From Acidaminococcus sp. (GTDB lineage Bacteria; Bacillota; Negativicutes; Acidaminococcales; Acidaminococcaceae), in assembly GCA_022482815.1 (NCBI GenBank), contig JAKVOM010000001.1:2624946-2688945 (forward strand): a stretch of 64,000 bases of DNA. The letters run 5' to 3'. This document shows positions 51,491-60,100 of this stretch, in pieces. The translations under genes and the position numbers were made by a program. How positions within the stretch are numbered: the first letter of the stretch is position 1; each line of letters starts with the position of its first letter. A model generated the notes under the pieces. It was not told where the DNA came from, searched no databases, and saw only the letters and a list, made by a program, of their open reading frames with translations.

Positions 51491-52375
51491 CTATGCCCTC
51501 AGGCCCCCGATTTCCTTACAAATGTCGCGGTAGCGATTCCCAAAGGCGCTGCCTTTTTCCCAGATAAACTTGAAATCATGCACCGCAAAAAAATCATCTA
51601 TCCGAATCCGCTGCAATTTTCCCTGGCTGATAGGGTCGGCCGCAGCTGTCTCATACAAAAACGAAATCCCTGCATCCTCTTCCAGTAATCTGGGAAGGGT
51701 GTGCATCCCTTTCACTTCAGTAATATTGGAAAAATCAGAAAGCTTACATCCCATGAGTGCCAGATGATTTTCGAAGACGCGGCGCGTTCCGTTTCCCGGT
51801 TCCCGTACAATCAGTCTTTCCTTAAAAAGATCAGACAAAAACTGCGGTTTTTTGGCAAACTGATGCGCCGTCGAGCAGACAGGAACAAAAGATACGGTCC
51901 GATACATCACGGAGTCGTACTTCGTGGGATCGAAGTATCCTTCCACCAGGGCAAACTGGATTTTTCCCTCTTCAATTTCCTGTGCCAGTTCCTCCGTGTC
52001 AGCTACGTGCATTGTGATGGAAATATCAGGATGCTCGCGGATAAAGCGGGCAAGGGACGGTGTGATGGCATATTCCCCGATGGTCTCTGTCACTCCGAAT
52101 TCGACCTTGATTTTGAGCGGACTATCCTGCATCTTGAGCCGTAATTCTGCCTCATTGTTCATCATGAGAGTTCCCGCCTTGCGAAGCAATTCCCCCTTAG
52201 GAGTCAAGCGGAGTTTTTTACTCTTGTAGCTGAATAATTTTACTTTGTAGTAGTCTTCCAGATAGTGGATTTGCTGAGAGACGGCAGGCTGCGTGATATT
52301 CAGTTTGCGGGCCGCCGCCGTGAAATTCATAGTGATACAGACCGTTAAAAAAGTCTGCATCCGTGAATCAATCAT
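51491..52375 (-). CDS. LysR-family regulator, first of a paralogous pair
   Basis: 294 residues: helix-turn-helix MQTFLTVCITMNFTAAARKLNITQPAVSQQIHYLEDYYKVKLF, linker helix, then a LysR substrate domain (VEFGVTETIGEYAITPSLARFIREHPDISITMHVADTEELAQEIEEGKIQFALVEG). It shares most residues with the protein at 53106. CysL/CysB-type LysR proteins are relatives in layout, but the effector is unknown. No divergent target gene is adjacent: the next gene upstream is the paralogue in the same direction. Confidence 0.9.
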   Translation of the reverse strand: MIDSRMQTFLTVCITMNFTAAARKLNITQPAVSQQIHYLEDYYKVKLFSYKSKKLRLTPKGELLRKAGTLMMNNEAELRLKMQDSPLKIKVEFGVTETIGEYAITPSLARFIREHPDISITMHVADTEELAQEIEEGKIQFALVEGYFDPTKYDSVMYRTVSFVPVCSTAHQFAKKPQFLSDLFKERLIVREPGNGTRRVFENHLALMGCKLSDFSNITEVKGMHTLPRLLEEDAGISFLYETAAADPISQGKLQRIRIDDFFAVHDFKFIWEKGSAFGNRYRDICKEIGGLRA

Positions 52376-52960
52376 ATTTTCTCCTCCTGTCTCTTTGGAA
52401 ATTTTAACCTGGGCCTCCTTTTCCCCATTTCAGATTTTTCCACCCAAAACCGCTTCCCAATTGGTGCCTTGTAAAAACTATTCAGAATATTACAAGACTT
52501 GCGGAATTATTCTAGCATAGTTCTCTGTTACTTTTTAGTAATTATATGTATAATTAATTTATTTTTAATTATTAAGTCGTATTTTGATTAAAATATTACA
52601 CTTCTGTAATAAGGTAAAGCAATAAAAAAATAAGGCCTCATAATTGTAAATTTTATTACATATTATAAGGGCTTTATGTAAGATTTTTCATTATGTGGGA
52701 GAAAGGCAGCTAACACGTCGTCGACGCCTGGCTGGAGAGCCAATGTGGAAATAATAAAGCAGCGGTGAAAAAATAAAAAAAGGCGCCTTTGGCTTATGGC
52801 ATTTACCCTGGTGTGCGGCAAAGTAGTAAGGCTTTTGATTCAAATAAAAAAATAAAACCTGAAATTTAGCAGATAACCTGAATTTCAGGTTTTATTTTTA
52901 TAAGTTCGTAGAAAAATACCCTGGCAATTTTTCTTCCATGGGCGGCCAGCGGCCTACATA
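52376..52960. other. AT-rich spacer between LysR genes with R4 copy
   Basis: 52500-52700 is strongly AT-rich and probably contains the promoter of the first LysR gene; I could not single out boxes. R2 fragment at 52783-52825 and R4 copy 4 at 52833-52936 follow. Confidence 0.5.
52833..52936. repeat. R4 miniature palindromic repeat, copy 4
   Basis: AATAAAACCTGAAATTTAG pairs with CTGAATTTCAGGTTTTATT; nearly identical to copy 3 over about 100 bases and in the same orientation relative to the LysR genes. Confidence 0.7.
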
Positions 52961-52962
52961 AA

Positions 52963-53006
52963 AGAGGCTGTGACATCATGCACACGCATGGTTTCACAGC
53001 CTCTTA
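52963..53006 (-). terminator. Terminator after second LysR gene (R6)
   Basis: GAGGCTGTGA pairs with TCACAGCCTC around CATG/CATG; AAAAGAGG on the left supplies TTTT on the minus strand. Confidence 0.8.
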
Positions 53007-53105
53007 AATTAAAAAGTCCTAACATGTTTGTTCCGGTCATTTCCTGCCATACGCTGGCAGCTTTTTTCTGACCTATTTCTTTTTCATCAATTGACTTCCT
53101 ATCCT

Positions 53106-53987
53106 TTAGCCCGCAAGTTCGGTACAGAGAGCGCGGTACTGATCTCCATATTTACTGCCTTTTTCCCAGATAAACCTGAAATCATGCACCACGGAAAAAT
53201 CACTCAGCCGAATCCGCTGTAATTTTCCATTACTAATCAGGTCATCTGCAGCTGCTTCGAACAAGAAGGAAATTCCTGCATCCTCTTCCAAAAGCCGAAG
53301 AATGGTATGCATTCCACTCACTTCAACGACGCTGTGAAAATCAGAAATCTTACATCCCATCAGTGCCAAATGGTTTTCCAGGAAGCGGCGCATTCCGCTT
53401 CCCGGTTCCCTCACAAGCAGTCTTTCTCCAAAAAGATCAGCCATGAGCCTTGGTCCTTTCCCTTTCTGAAACTGATGGTTCACTGAGCAAACAGGAATAA
53501 AGGGTACCGTCCGATACATCATAGAATCATATTCCGTAGGGTCAAAGTATCCTTCTGCCAGCGCAAATTGGATTTTACCTCCCTTGATTTCCTGTGCCAG
53601 TTCCTCTGAATTGGCAACGTGCATTTTAATGGAAGCATCAGGATGATTGCGGATAAACCGTGCAAGGGGAGATGCAATCACATATTCCCCGATAGTTTTC
53701 GTCACTCCAAATTCAATTCTTACTTTCCCCGGATATTCCTGCATTTGACGCCGTAGTTCTGCATCGTCATTCAGCATGGCAGTTGCAGCTTTGCGAAGCA
53801 ATTCTCCTTTAGGGGTTATATAGACTTTTTTCCCCTTGTAAGTAAATAGCTTAACTTTGTAGTAGTGTTCCAGAATACGCATGTGTTGGGATACGGCAGG
53901 CTGCGTGATATTCAGCTTGCGGGCGGCTGCCGTATAATTCATTGTCTCACAGACCGTCAGAAACGTCCTAATCCGTGGATCAATCAT
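53106..53987 (-). CDS. LysR-family regulator, second of a paralogous pair
   Basis: 293 residues, very similar to the neighbour over the full length: MIDPRIRTFLTVCETMNYTAAARKLNITQPAVSQHMRILEHYYKVKLF and VEVSGMHTILRLLEEDAGISFLFEAAADD. The DNA-recognition helix (TAAARKLNITQPAVSQ) is identical, so both may bind the same sites, while the ligand domain has diverged in loops. The region to the left contains the autotransporter gene on the same strand upstream, a possible target. Confidence 0.9.
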   Translation of the reverse strand: MIDPRIRTFLTVCETMNYTAAARKLNITQPAVSQHMRILEHYYKVKLFTYKGKKVYITPKGELLRKAATAMLNDDAELRRQMQEYPGKVRIEFGVTKTIGEYVIASPLARFIRNHPDASIKMHVANSEELAQEIKGGKIQFALAEGYFDPTEYDSMMYRTVPFIPVCSVNHQFQKGKGPRLMADLFGERLLVREPGSGMRRFLENHLALMGCKISDFHSVVEVSGMHTILRLLEEDAGISFLFEAAADDLISNGKLQRIRLSDFSVVHDFRFIWEKGSKYGDQYRALCTELAG

Positions 53988-54380
53988 ATTGCGTCCTCTC
54001 CTCTCAAACTAGGGATTTTTAATTCCGGCCCCCTTTCCCTTATTTAAGATTTCCCCGATAGAACCACTATCATTCAAAATTACGTAACGCTTTACTATTT
54101 TTTTAGAATCTTTTCAATATTATTCTATCATAATTTTACATTGCTTTACTTAAATTATAATAAAAATGTATATATTTAGCAAGTTTTTATCAATAGAATT
54201 GTATTTTTGACTAATATTTTACATTTTTCAATAAGCTGGATACTCAGAAATGCCCCGCACCTTCATCCCGGCTCCTGAAATTTCCTGAACCTCAAATTCA
54301 GAGTTATCCTCAGCCCCGGAAAAAGATACGGGGTCATATCTGTATTTATTTGTCTCTATTCGTCCGGTTGGCAGTCACAG
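53988..54380. other. Intergenic between LysR and autotransporter
   Basis: AT-rich (54060-54240), probably holding the second LysR promoter. CCCCG/CGGGG hairpin at about 54316-54336 lies after the autotransporter stop codon without a good T-run. No gene seen. Confidence 0.45.
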
Positions 54381-57300
54381 TCAGAGATCCCACTTGGCGC
54401 CCAGGCGGAAGCTGACGCCTTCCTGCTTGCCGCACCAGCCCGTCAGTGCGAAGTCCATCGTCATGTTCGAATCCTTCGATGGTTTCGCTTCGTACCCCAG
54501 CTCCAGCATTCCGCTCGAACCCTTCAGGCTCGGGCTCGGCGTTCCGTAGCCGTGGTAATACGCGTTTGCCTCGTTGTCGAATTCATACTGGTACGCCAAC
54601 CCGACATAATACTTGCTGTTCGCGTTTGCTTCCCGCGTGTAGCGCGCCCCTGTGCGGATCTTGCTGCTTGTAACGGCGTCGAAATGGTAATTTTCGCCCG
54701 TCGTCATGTCCGCGTTAAAGCCTTTCTGGTGGCTGTACAAGTACCGCAAATACGCATCCAGCGTGCTCTTATTATCCAGTGCAATCTGCTTGCCCACGCC
54801 TACGTGGAATGCGTAGTACGGCGTGCTGTAATCGTAATGTTCGTACGTCCTGCCGATACCCGTAATCTCCAGATCGTGCGACTTATAGTCTGCCGTTACG
54901 CGGCCCGCGCGCACGCTGCCTTCGTAGTACAGACCGCCTTTCTGCTTCTGCTGTACGAACACACCGCCGCCCGTGTAGTGAGCATTCCCCTCCGCGTGCT
55001 TCCCGTCCATCACGTAGGAATCGTAGTCAGCGTTCCCATATTCGAAGAACGGCCCCACCAGAAGTTCCCGGTGCTCGCTCGTAAAACGCTTCGCCAGCCC
55101 GGCGTTCACGCCCCAGCCGTCCGCATCGATGTGTGAACCTGTATTGTAACGCAGGTTATCCCGCTTGAACGTCACGTATGGCACCAACTCACTCTTCCCC
55201 TTCAGGGCCCGCTGCCGTTCGTCCTCCAGTACGGCGTCACGCGCTGCGCTCATGCCGCCGTCAATCAGCAGGTCCGCGCCGCTCGAGACCATGGCCGACG
55301 TCAGAAGCGCCGTCTCCGTAAATGACTTTGTCTGTTCCTTGACGGTACTCTCGGAGTGCTGCCCAGTTACGCCCGTCACCATGATATTAATATGGTCGCC
55401 GTCCGCATTGTTGCTTACCACGTCGTAGGCAATCGTGTAGTCCATCGAGACACCGTTCGCCAGCGTGGCAAACTCTGTGTTTCCCACCGTGAGAACACCG
55501 GAGGAAGTATCGATTTTGCCGTCCACCAGGGTCAGCACGTCTCCGACATTCAGTTCCACGGCGCCGTCGGCATAGGCGTTCACTGTCGTGCCGGCGGCCG
55601 GAACAACCAGGCCGTTACCCGATAACGTCAGAAGCGTGTCCCCTGCAGTAGTTCCCGCCGGCATATAGAAGTTGATTGATTCGAAATTATGCAGGGACTT
55701 TGCCCGCATATCCTTGCCATGCACATTCAATTTATTGCCCGTCACAAGGTCTCCCGTAGTGGGGGAAGGTAAATCAGAAGGGTAAGGCGGGGTGACCACA
55801 TCGGTAATCGTGGCACCGCCGTAAATGTCAGCCGCGGAATAACTCGTGCGAAGATTGATGGTGCCATTCGTCGCACTGCCGCTGCCCGTCGTGACAATGC
55901 CGGCAGCAACGAGCTCACAGGTATCGTTTGTGTTTCCTGACAGTTCCAGCACCGAATCGGACACATCACCCGTATAGCTCCATCCACCGACAATGCGTTC
56001 GCCGGCAGTACCGGCCACGGTCACCCTGGTCCCCGTAATGGATCCGGCATCGGAAAGTGCACCGTATACCCTGTTTGCAGAGCCGGTTTCCGTCACCGTC
56101 ACACTGTTACCGTCGGCAGTCCCGTCCCCGGAATCTACCGACCCGCCGTAAGCAGTGTTCTGGACCGCGCCGCTCACCGTCAGCTGGTTCCCATCGGCCT
56201 GCCCGGTACGGATTCGGCCACCAACTGCATATCCGACGTGAGCCGTATCCGTAATGACGGCTGTATTGTTGCTGGCGCTTCCGTCTGCGCTGTCGCTTTG
56301 GCCGCTGTAGCCGCCGTAAACAGTGTTCGTGACCGTACCGCTTACGGTCACCCGATTCCCATCAGCCCGGCCGGACGTGCTCAAAGCGCCGAATGCATTT
56401 CGATCAATCTGGGCGCTGGCCTGCACGACCAAGGTGTTGTTTTCAGCCGCGCCGCCGCCATTCATACCCCCGTAAGCACTTGCCGTCACGTGTCCGCCTA
56501 CAGTCAGCGCATTGTCTCTGGCATCGCCTGTCGGACTCGAAGGATTGATACCACCGCCATACGCCGCGCGGACAGTTGCGCCGCTCTCCACTAAAGCCGT
56601 GTTGTGAGTGACATCCGCAACCTGGCTGAACCCGCCGAGGAACGAGCTTTCACAGACACCGCCGGTTTTGATAGTAGCACTGTTATATTCCGCCTTACCG
56701 GAGATGCTCATGCCGCCATAGGAGGCATAATTGTTGTCAGGGCCTGCCAATGCGGTATGGCCAGTCCCCTCGATGACAAGCGCGTTATGGCTCGCATTGC
56801 CGCCGCCATCGTTGACAAAGCCGCCGGTAACTCTCTCCCTCACGGAACCGGCTACGGTCACCGCATTGTATTCCGCGCTGCCGCTGCCGTGGTAGACATT
56901 GCCGCCGAAAATTTTGCCCCCGACACTAATGTTGCTCCCCACATTAACCGTATTATAAGAGGCATCACCGCTGCTGCCGCTGCTTTTGTAGATAAATCCG
57001 CCGCCCACTGAGCCGTTTACGAGATTCGAGCCGGAGCCGGATTCAATTGATACCTTGTTGGAGTTGGTACCGCCGGTTCCGGTGGCTTCAACGTACCCGC
57101 CGTACACATTTCCTGAAGTGCCGCCACGGATGGTCACTGTGTTTGAATCCGCACTTCCATTACCGGCACCCCCAACAAAAGCTCCATAGTAGTTGCCGCC
57201 GGCTGCACCTTCCATAATGACGGTATTGTTAACAGCACTGCCGACAGCATTAGAGGTGATATAGCCTCCCATCACATTAGAAGAATTGGAAAAGTTCACA

Positions 57301-57632
57301 TTGTTCATCACACGGATAAGGGAGCCCGTAACAGTCCCCGTTCCGGAAACAGCCCGGCCGCCCATGGCACTCGACTGCATCTGCATCGCGGTTGATCCGC
57401 CGTCCCCGATTTGGACATGGTCGCCGGGGCTGCCGGCGGCATCCCAATTCTGTGAATCATGCTGGTACACGTATAGCGGCGTGGTTCCGTCCGCTTCCGT
57501 AGTCGTGTCGTAACCTGATGTCTGCGGTAAGGCAAAAGCCGGACAGCTGCCATAGAATGCTACAACACCGGCACATAGAAGACCGGTCAAGACTTTCTTT
57601 GTCAACAGCGTGCCTGTCCTTTTCTGTTTCAT
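54381..57632 (-). CDS. Classical autotransporter with beta-helix passenger, paralogue 1
   Basis: 1083 residues. Signal peptide MKQKRTGTLLTKKVLTGLLCAGVVAFYGSCPAFA; the start is ATG 57632, six bases after GGGGAG. The passenger (to about residue 740) is a chain of imperfect repeats of about 25-30 residues, each with N-x-V-T-V and Y/A-GG-Y/F words (DGNRVTVSGTVTNTVYGGYSG), typical of a right-handed beta helix. The last 270 residues form the autotransporter barrel (VPYVTFKRDNLRYNTGSHIDADGWG ... GVSFRLGAKWDL), ending in an aromatic/hydrophobic C-terminus. Same family as 60101. Confidence 0.9.
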   Translation of the reverse strand: MKQKRTGTLLTKKVLTGLLCAGVVAFYGSCPAFALPQTSGYDTTTEADGTTPLYVYQHDSQNWDAAGSPGDHVQIGDGGSTAMQMQSSAMGGRAVSGTGTVTGSLIRVMNNVNFSNSSNVMGGYITSNAVGSAVNNTVIMEGAAGGNYYGAFVGGAGNGSADSNTVTIRGGTSGNVYGGYVEATGTGGTNSNKVSIESGSGSNLVNGSVGGGFIYKSSGSSGDASYNTVNVGSNISVGGKIFGGNVYHGSGSAEYNAVTVAGSVRERVTGGFVNDGGGNASHNALVIEGTGHTALAGPDNNYASYGGMSISGKAEYNSATIKTGGVCESSFLGGFSQVADVTHNTALVESGATVRAAYGGGINPSSPTGDARDNALTVGGHVTASAYGGMNGGGAAENNTLVVQASAQIDRNAFGALSTSGRADGNRVTVSGTVTNTVYGGYSGQSDSADGSASNNTAVITDTAHVGYAVGGRIRTGQADGNQLTVSGAVQNTAYGGSVDSGDGTADGNSVTVTETGSANRVYGALSDAGSITGTRVTVAGTAGERIVGGWSYTGDVSDSVLELSGNTNDTCELVAAGIVTTGSGSATNGTINLRTSYSAADIYGGATITDVVTPPYPSDLPSPTTGDLVTGNKLNVHGKDMRAKSLHNFESINFYMPAGTTAGDTLLTLSGNGLVVPAAGTTVNAYADGAVELNVGDVLTLVDGKIDTSSGVLTVGNTEFATLANGVSMDYTIAYDVVSNNADGDHINIMVTGVTGQHSESTVKEQTKSFTETALLTSAMVSSGADLLIDGGMSAARDAVLEDERQRALKGKSELVPYVTFKRDNLRYNTGSHIDADGWGVNAGLAKRFTSEHRELLVGPFFEYGNADYDSYVMDGKHAEGNAHYTGGGVFVQQKQKGGLYYEGSVRAGRVTADYKSHDLEITGIGRTYEHYDYSTPYYAFHVGVGKQIALDNKSTLDAYLRYLYSHQKGFNADMTTGENYHFDAVTSSKIRTGARYTREANANSKYYVGLAYQYEFDNEANAYYHGYGTPSPSLKGSSGMLELGYEAKPSKDSNMTMDFALTGWCGKQEGVSFRLGAKWDL

Positions 57633-58591
57633 TTTTTTCTCCCCTTTGCTCAATTGTTACTGCGAACCGGAGTAGCTTTGAGTTCCAGTTCAAATTTCCC
57701 CTTTTCAGCTCAACTACCACTTTCTCAGTTAAACTATCTTGCTTCCAGTTCACTCCTTTCCAAGTGTCTCTATTTTGTGAAAACAATTAATATTTCTCAA
57801 AATCTTCCCGGTTCATTCTATCATGACTTCATTATTTTTTATTAATTCCTAATAAAAATCCATATATTTTACATATCTTTATCAATAGAATTATATTTTT
57901 GATTGTTTTTTTACATTTCATTGATAAGCCAAATATTCAGCATTCAATGCTTTATAATCGTCATAAAAAACATAAATTATAACTTTTTTTGAGGCCAAAA
58001 ATTTGTGGTGTGATTATCCCTTAAGCAATATTGCGGCCAGTATCGATGTATAATATTTCGAAAAATAATAAAGCAGCGGCAAAGAAATAATTGGTTACTT
58101 CTTCACAGCTGCTTTGGTTTGTTACATTTTAACTTCCACTGCGAGGCAATTAATAGGCCTTCGGTGGTCTGAAAAACTTAGATCAGTATGGCTGTGCAGA
58201 TGGTCTCTGCTTGGTCATTTCAGTTAGGCTGTTTTTGACGATTTCACCTGGTCCCTGACAATCAAAGAACAAAACCTTATGGATGCAAATTTTATTACGA
58301 ATATATAAGGCTTATAAGGGTGATATTTTTCGCTATGTACTGTGGTGCTTCGCGCAAAAAGAAAGCTATGACGCTTTGGACGCCAGAAGCGGCCGGTCTT
58401 CGGCAGAGAGAAAGAATAAAAGAAAATTAAAAGGGAGCTTTTGGCGTTTGGCATATGGCATTTAGCCTGGTGTGCGGCAAAGTGATGACGTCGTAAAACT
58501 TTGAAGATAGCTTCTTTTCTCCTTTTTCCATCCTTCTCGTGCTACAATGGAACCGATAAAATCTCGCACAAGGAAAGGGGATTTCATAACC
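57633..58591. other. Intergenic between autotransporter 1 and zinc-ribbon gene
   Basis: Left part: leader with repeated CAGTT/CAGCTCAACT words (57660-57760) and very AT-rich DNA (57780-58050), presumably the autotransporter promoter. An R6-type hairpin lies at 58069-58116 (AAAGCAGC...GCTGCTTT). R2 fragments at 58437-58487. A TACAAT box at 58543-58548 may serve the downstream gene. No further gene seen. Confidence 0.5.
58069..58116. terminator. R6-type hairpin between autotransporter 1 and zinc-ribbon gene
   Basis: AAAGCAGCGGCAAAGAA pairs imperfectly with TTCTTCACAGCTGCTTT. No gene ends nearby, so it is a dispersed copy rather than an obvious terminator. Confidence 0.5.
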
Positions 58592-59446
58592 ATGGCTAAT
58601 CTTGACAGTGCTGTCAGTTTTAAAATAGGCGAATCTTTTCCGCTCGCGCTGCACGAGGGGGATACGGTCATGCTGGAGCTCATGGACGGAACGTTCTCGC
58701 TCGTCGCTTACCAGACGGCGCCGACACAGGAAGAAGTCGCCGCCATTAGCCGCGGAGGTATGGAGCTGAGTCTTACGCTTCTGCCCGTCGATCCGCATCT
58801 TTTTCTGGACGCGGAACTTGACTCGGGGGAAACGCTGCAGTGCGCTTTCTATATCAAGTCCTGTTCCCCGGAAATGCAGGAGCTCATTATGTCCCAGGGT
58901 GCGCCCCAGACTCTCCGAATCTTTCTCGTCGATACACCGTCCAATAAACTTATGGCAATGCGGACGATTCTTTTTGATGAAGACTTTTCCGAGTCTTTTT
59001 ACATGGCGCTCAAAGGGCAGACGCTCTCCTCTTACGAGCCGGTGCACGCGGAAGGTGCGATCATGGATACGGAAATGAAGTATACGCCGGCAGATGGCTA
59101 TGAATACGTGGAATCTCATCTCGACGTGGCGCCGCTCGACGACACGGAAACAGCGCAGCCGGATGAGGAAGAACCGGCTGAAGAAGATACTGACGAAGAG
59201 GCTCCTACAGAAGAAGAGCCCAGCGAAGAAAGTCTCTTGGAAGAAGCTGCCGCAGAAAATGCGGCAGAAACTCCTGTTGAAACAAATCCCGACTTTGCAG
59301 AAGATATGGACGCCGCCATCAAGGATGTCCTCTCCCGTTACCCTGCGCCGAAGCTCAGCGGGTATTTCTGCTATTACTGCGGCACGCCTCTGATTGAGGG
59401 TGCGAACTTTTGCTATAAGTGCGGGAAGAGGCAGCCAAAGGTGTAA
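58592..59446 (+). CDS. Acidic protein with C-terminal zinc ribbon, unknown function
   Basis: 284 residues from ATG 58592 (AAAGGGGA ten bases ahead). The N-terminal 180 residues (SAVSFKIGESFPLALHEGDTVMLELMDG, FLDAELDSGETLQCAFYIKSC) look like a beta-rich domain I do not recognise. Then comes a Glu-rich linker of about 65 residues (EEEPAEEDTDEEAPTEEEPS), and at the end a zinc ribbon CYYCGTPLIEGANFCYKCGKR. No signal peptide or membrane helix. Single gene followed by a strong hairpin. Confidence 0.75.
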   Translation: MANLDSAVSFKIGESFPLALHEGDTVMLELMDGTFSLVAYQTAPTQEEVAAISRGGMELSLTLLPVDPHLFLDAELDSGETLQCAFYIKSCSPEMQELIMSQGAPQTLRIFLVDTPSNKLMAMRTILFDEDFSESFYMALKGQTLSSYEPVHAEGAIMDTEMKYTPADGYEYVESHLDVAPLDDTETAQPDEEEPAEEDTDEEAPTEEEPSEESLLEEAAAENAAETPVETNPDFAEDMDAAIKDVLSRYPAPKLSGYFCYYCGTPLIEGANFCYKCGKRQPKV

Positions 59447-59776
59447 GGCACTTGGTTAAGACGCTAAAAGAAGCTATTTTCCACCATGGATGATGAAAAA
59501 TAGCTTCTTTTTGTTTGAGTGGGTGCATGCGTATGAAATAAAAAGATTAAAAGATATAAGGGGCATCATCCCCCGCAAGCGGGCCCCCTTCTTCAATGTC
59601 GCGCAGCGACGTCGAAGAAGGTCTCTTTAATTTACAGCCGCTGTTTTTATTTTCATTAGAGCAAACCGACGCAGGAGGTTTGCTGCGTTGAGACCTTCTT
59701 TCAAGCCGCTCTGCGGCTTCGAAAGAAGGAGAATCGCTTGCGATGGATGATAGCTTCTTTTATCTTTTTCCATTTG
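59447..59776. repeat. Terminator and R1 repeat block, copy flanking autotransporter 2 on the left
   Basis: AAAAGAAGCTATTTT (59466-59480) pairs with AAAATAGCTTCTTTT (59499-59513) and is the terminator of the zinc-ribbon gene. 59597-59776 is an R1 block whose outer parts recur at 63748-63965. Confidence 0.7.
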
Positions 59777-59985
59777 CTTTTTTTAATTATGTTTCAGACG
59801 TGGTCAGATGCAAGGAAGGCGGGTGTGGGGCCTGGAAGATGTACACAAATAGTACCTCGACAGGTCACGCACCCGCCTGACACAGCAGATGGCCGCAAAT
59901 GAGGCATAGGCTAAAAAGCTTCTTTAATGTGAACTGGGGCTTGAGACGACGAGACTTGTCGAGGAGCGAAAGCCCCCAGGCGACT
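59777..59985 (-). repeat. R5 two-hairpin element, copy E
   Basis: Minus strand. Hairpin 1: CTGGGGGCTT (59970-59979) pairs with AAGCCCCAG (59934-59942), loop containing CTCGACAAGTCTCG. Hairpin 2: GGCGGGTG pairs with CACCCGCC and CCTG with CAGG, around TCGAGGTACTATTTGTGTAC. The constant words GTGTCAGGC and GCCTTCCTTGCATCTG flank the second stem as in copy B. Ends in CTGAAACATAATTAAAAAAA. It follows the terminator of autotransporter 2. Confidence 0.7.
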
Positions 59986-60013
59986 CCGATGCCCCAACGT
60001 GATACGGGCTCTT

Positions 60014-60058
60014 ATGCGAAAAAACGACCCCATTGCTTTTCCCAAGCAATGGGGTCGT
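60014..60058 (-). terminator. Terminator after autotransporter 2
   Basis: CGACCCCATTGCTT (60026-60039) pairs perfectly with AAGCAATGGGGTCG, loop of five; the minus strand ends in TTTTTTCG. Confidence 0.92.
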
Positions 60059-60100
60059 CGCATTTCATCAAATCAGCGCAATTTGTGCGCTGACTTTCCA

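Noticed and set aside
11054-59985. R5 elements as retron msr-msd RNAs
   Set aside because: Two hairpins with a long second stem suggest a retron, but no reverse transcriptase is in the window and the a1/a2 pairing of outer ends is not seen. Kept only as one possibility.
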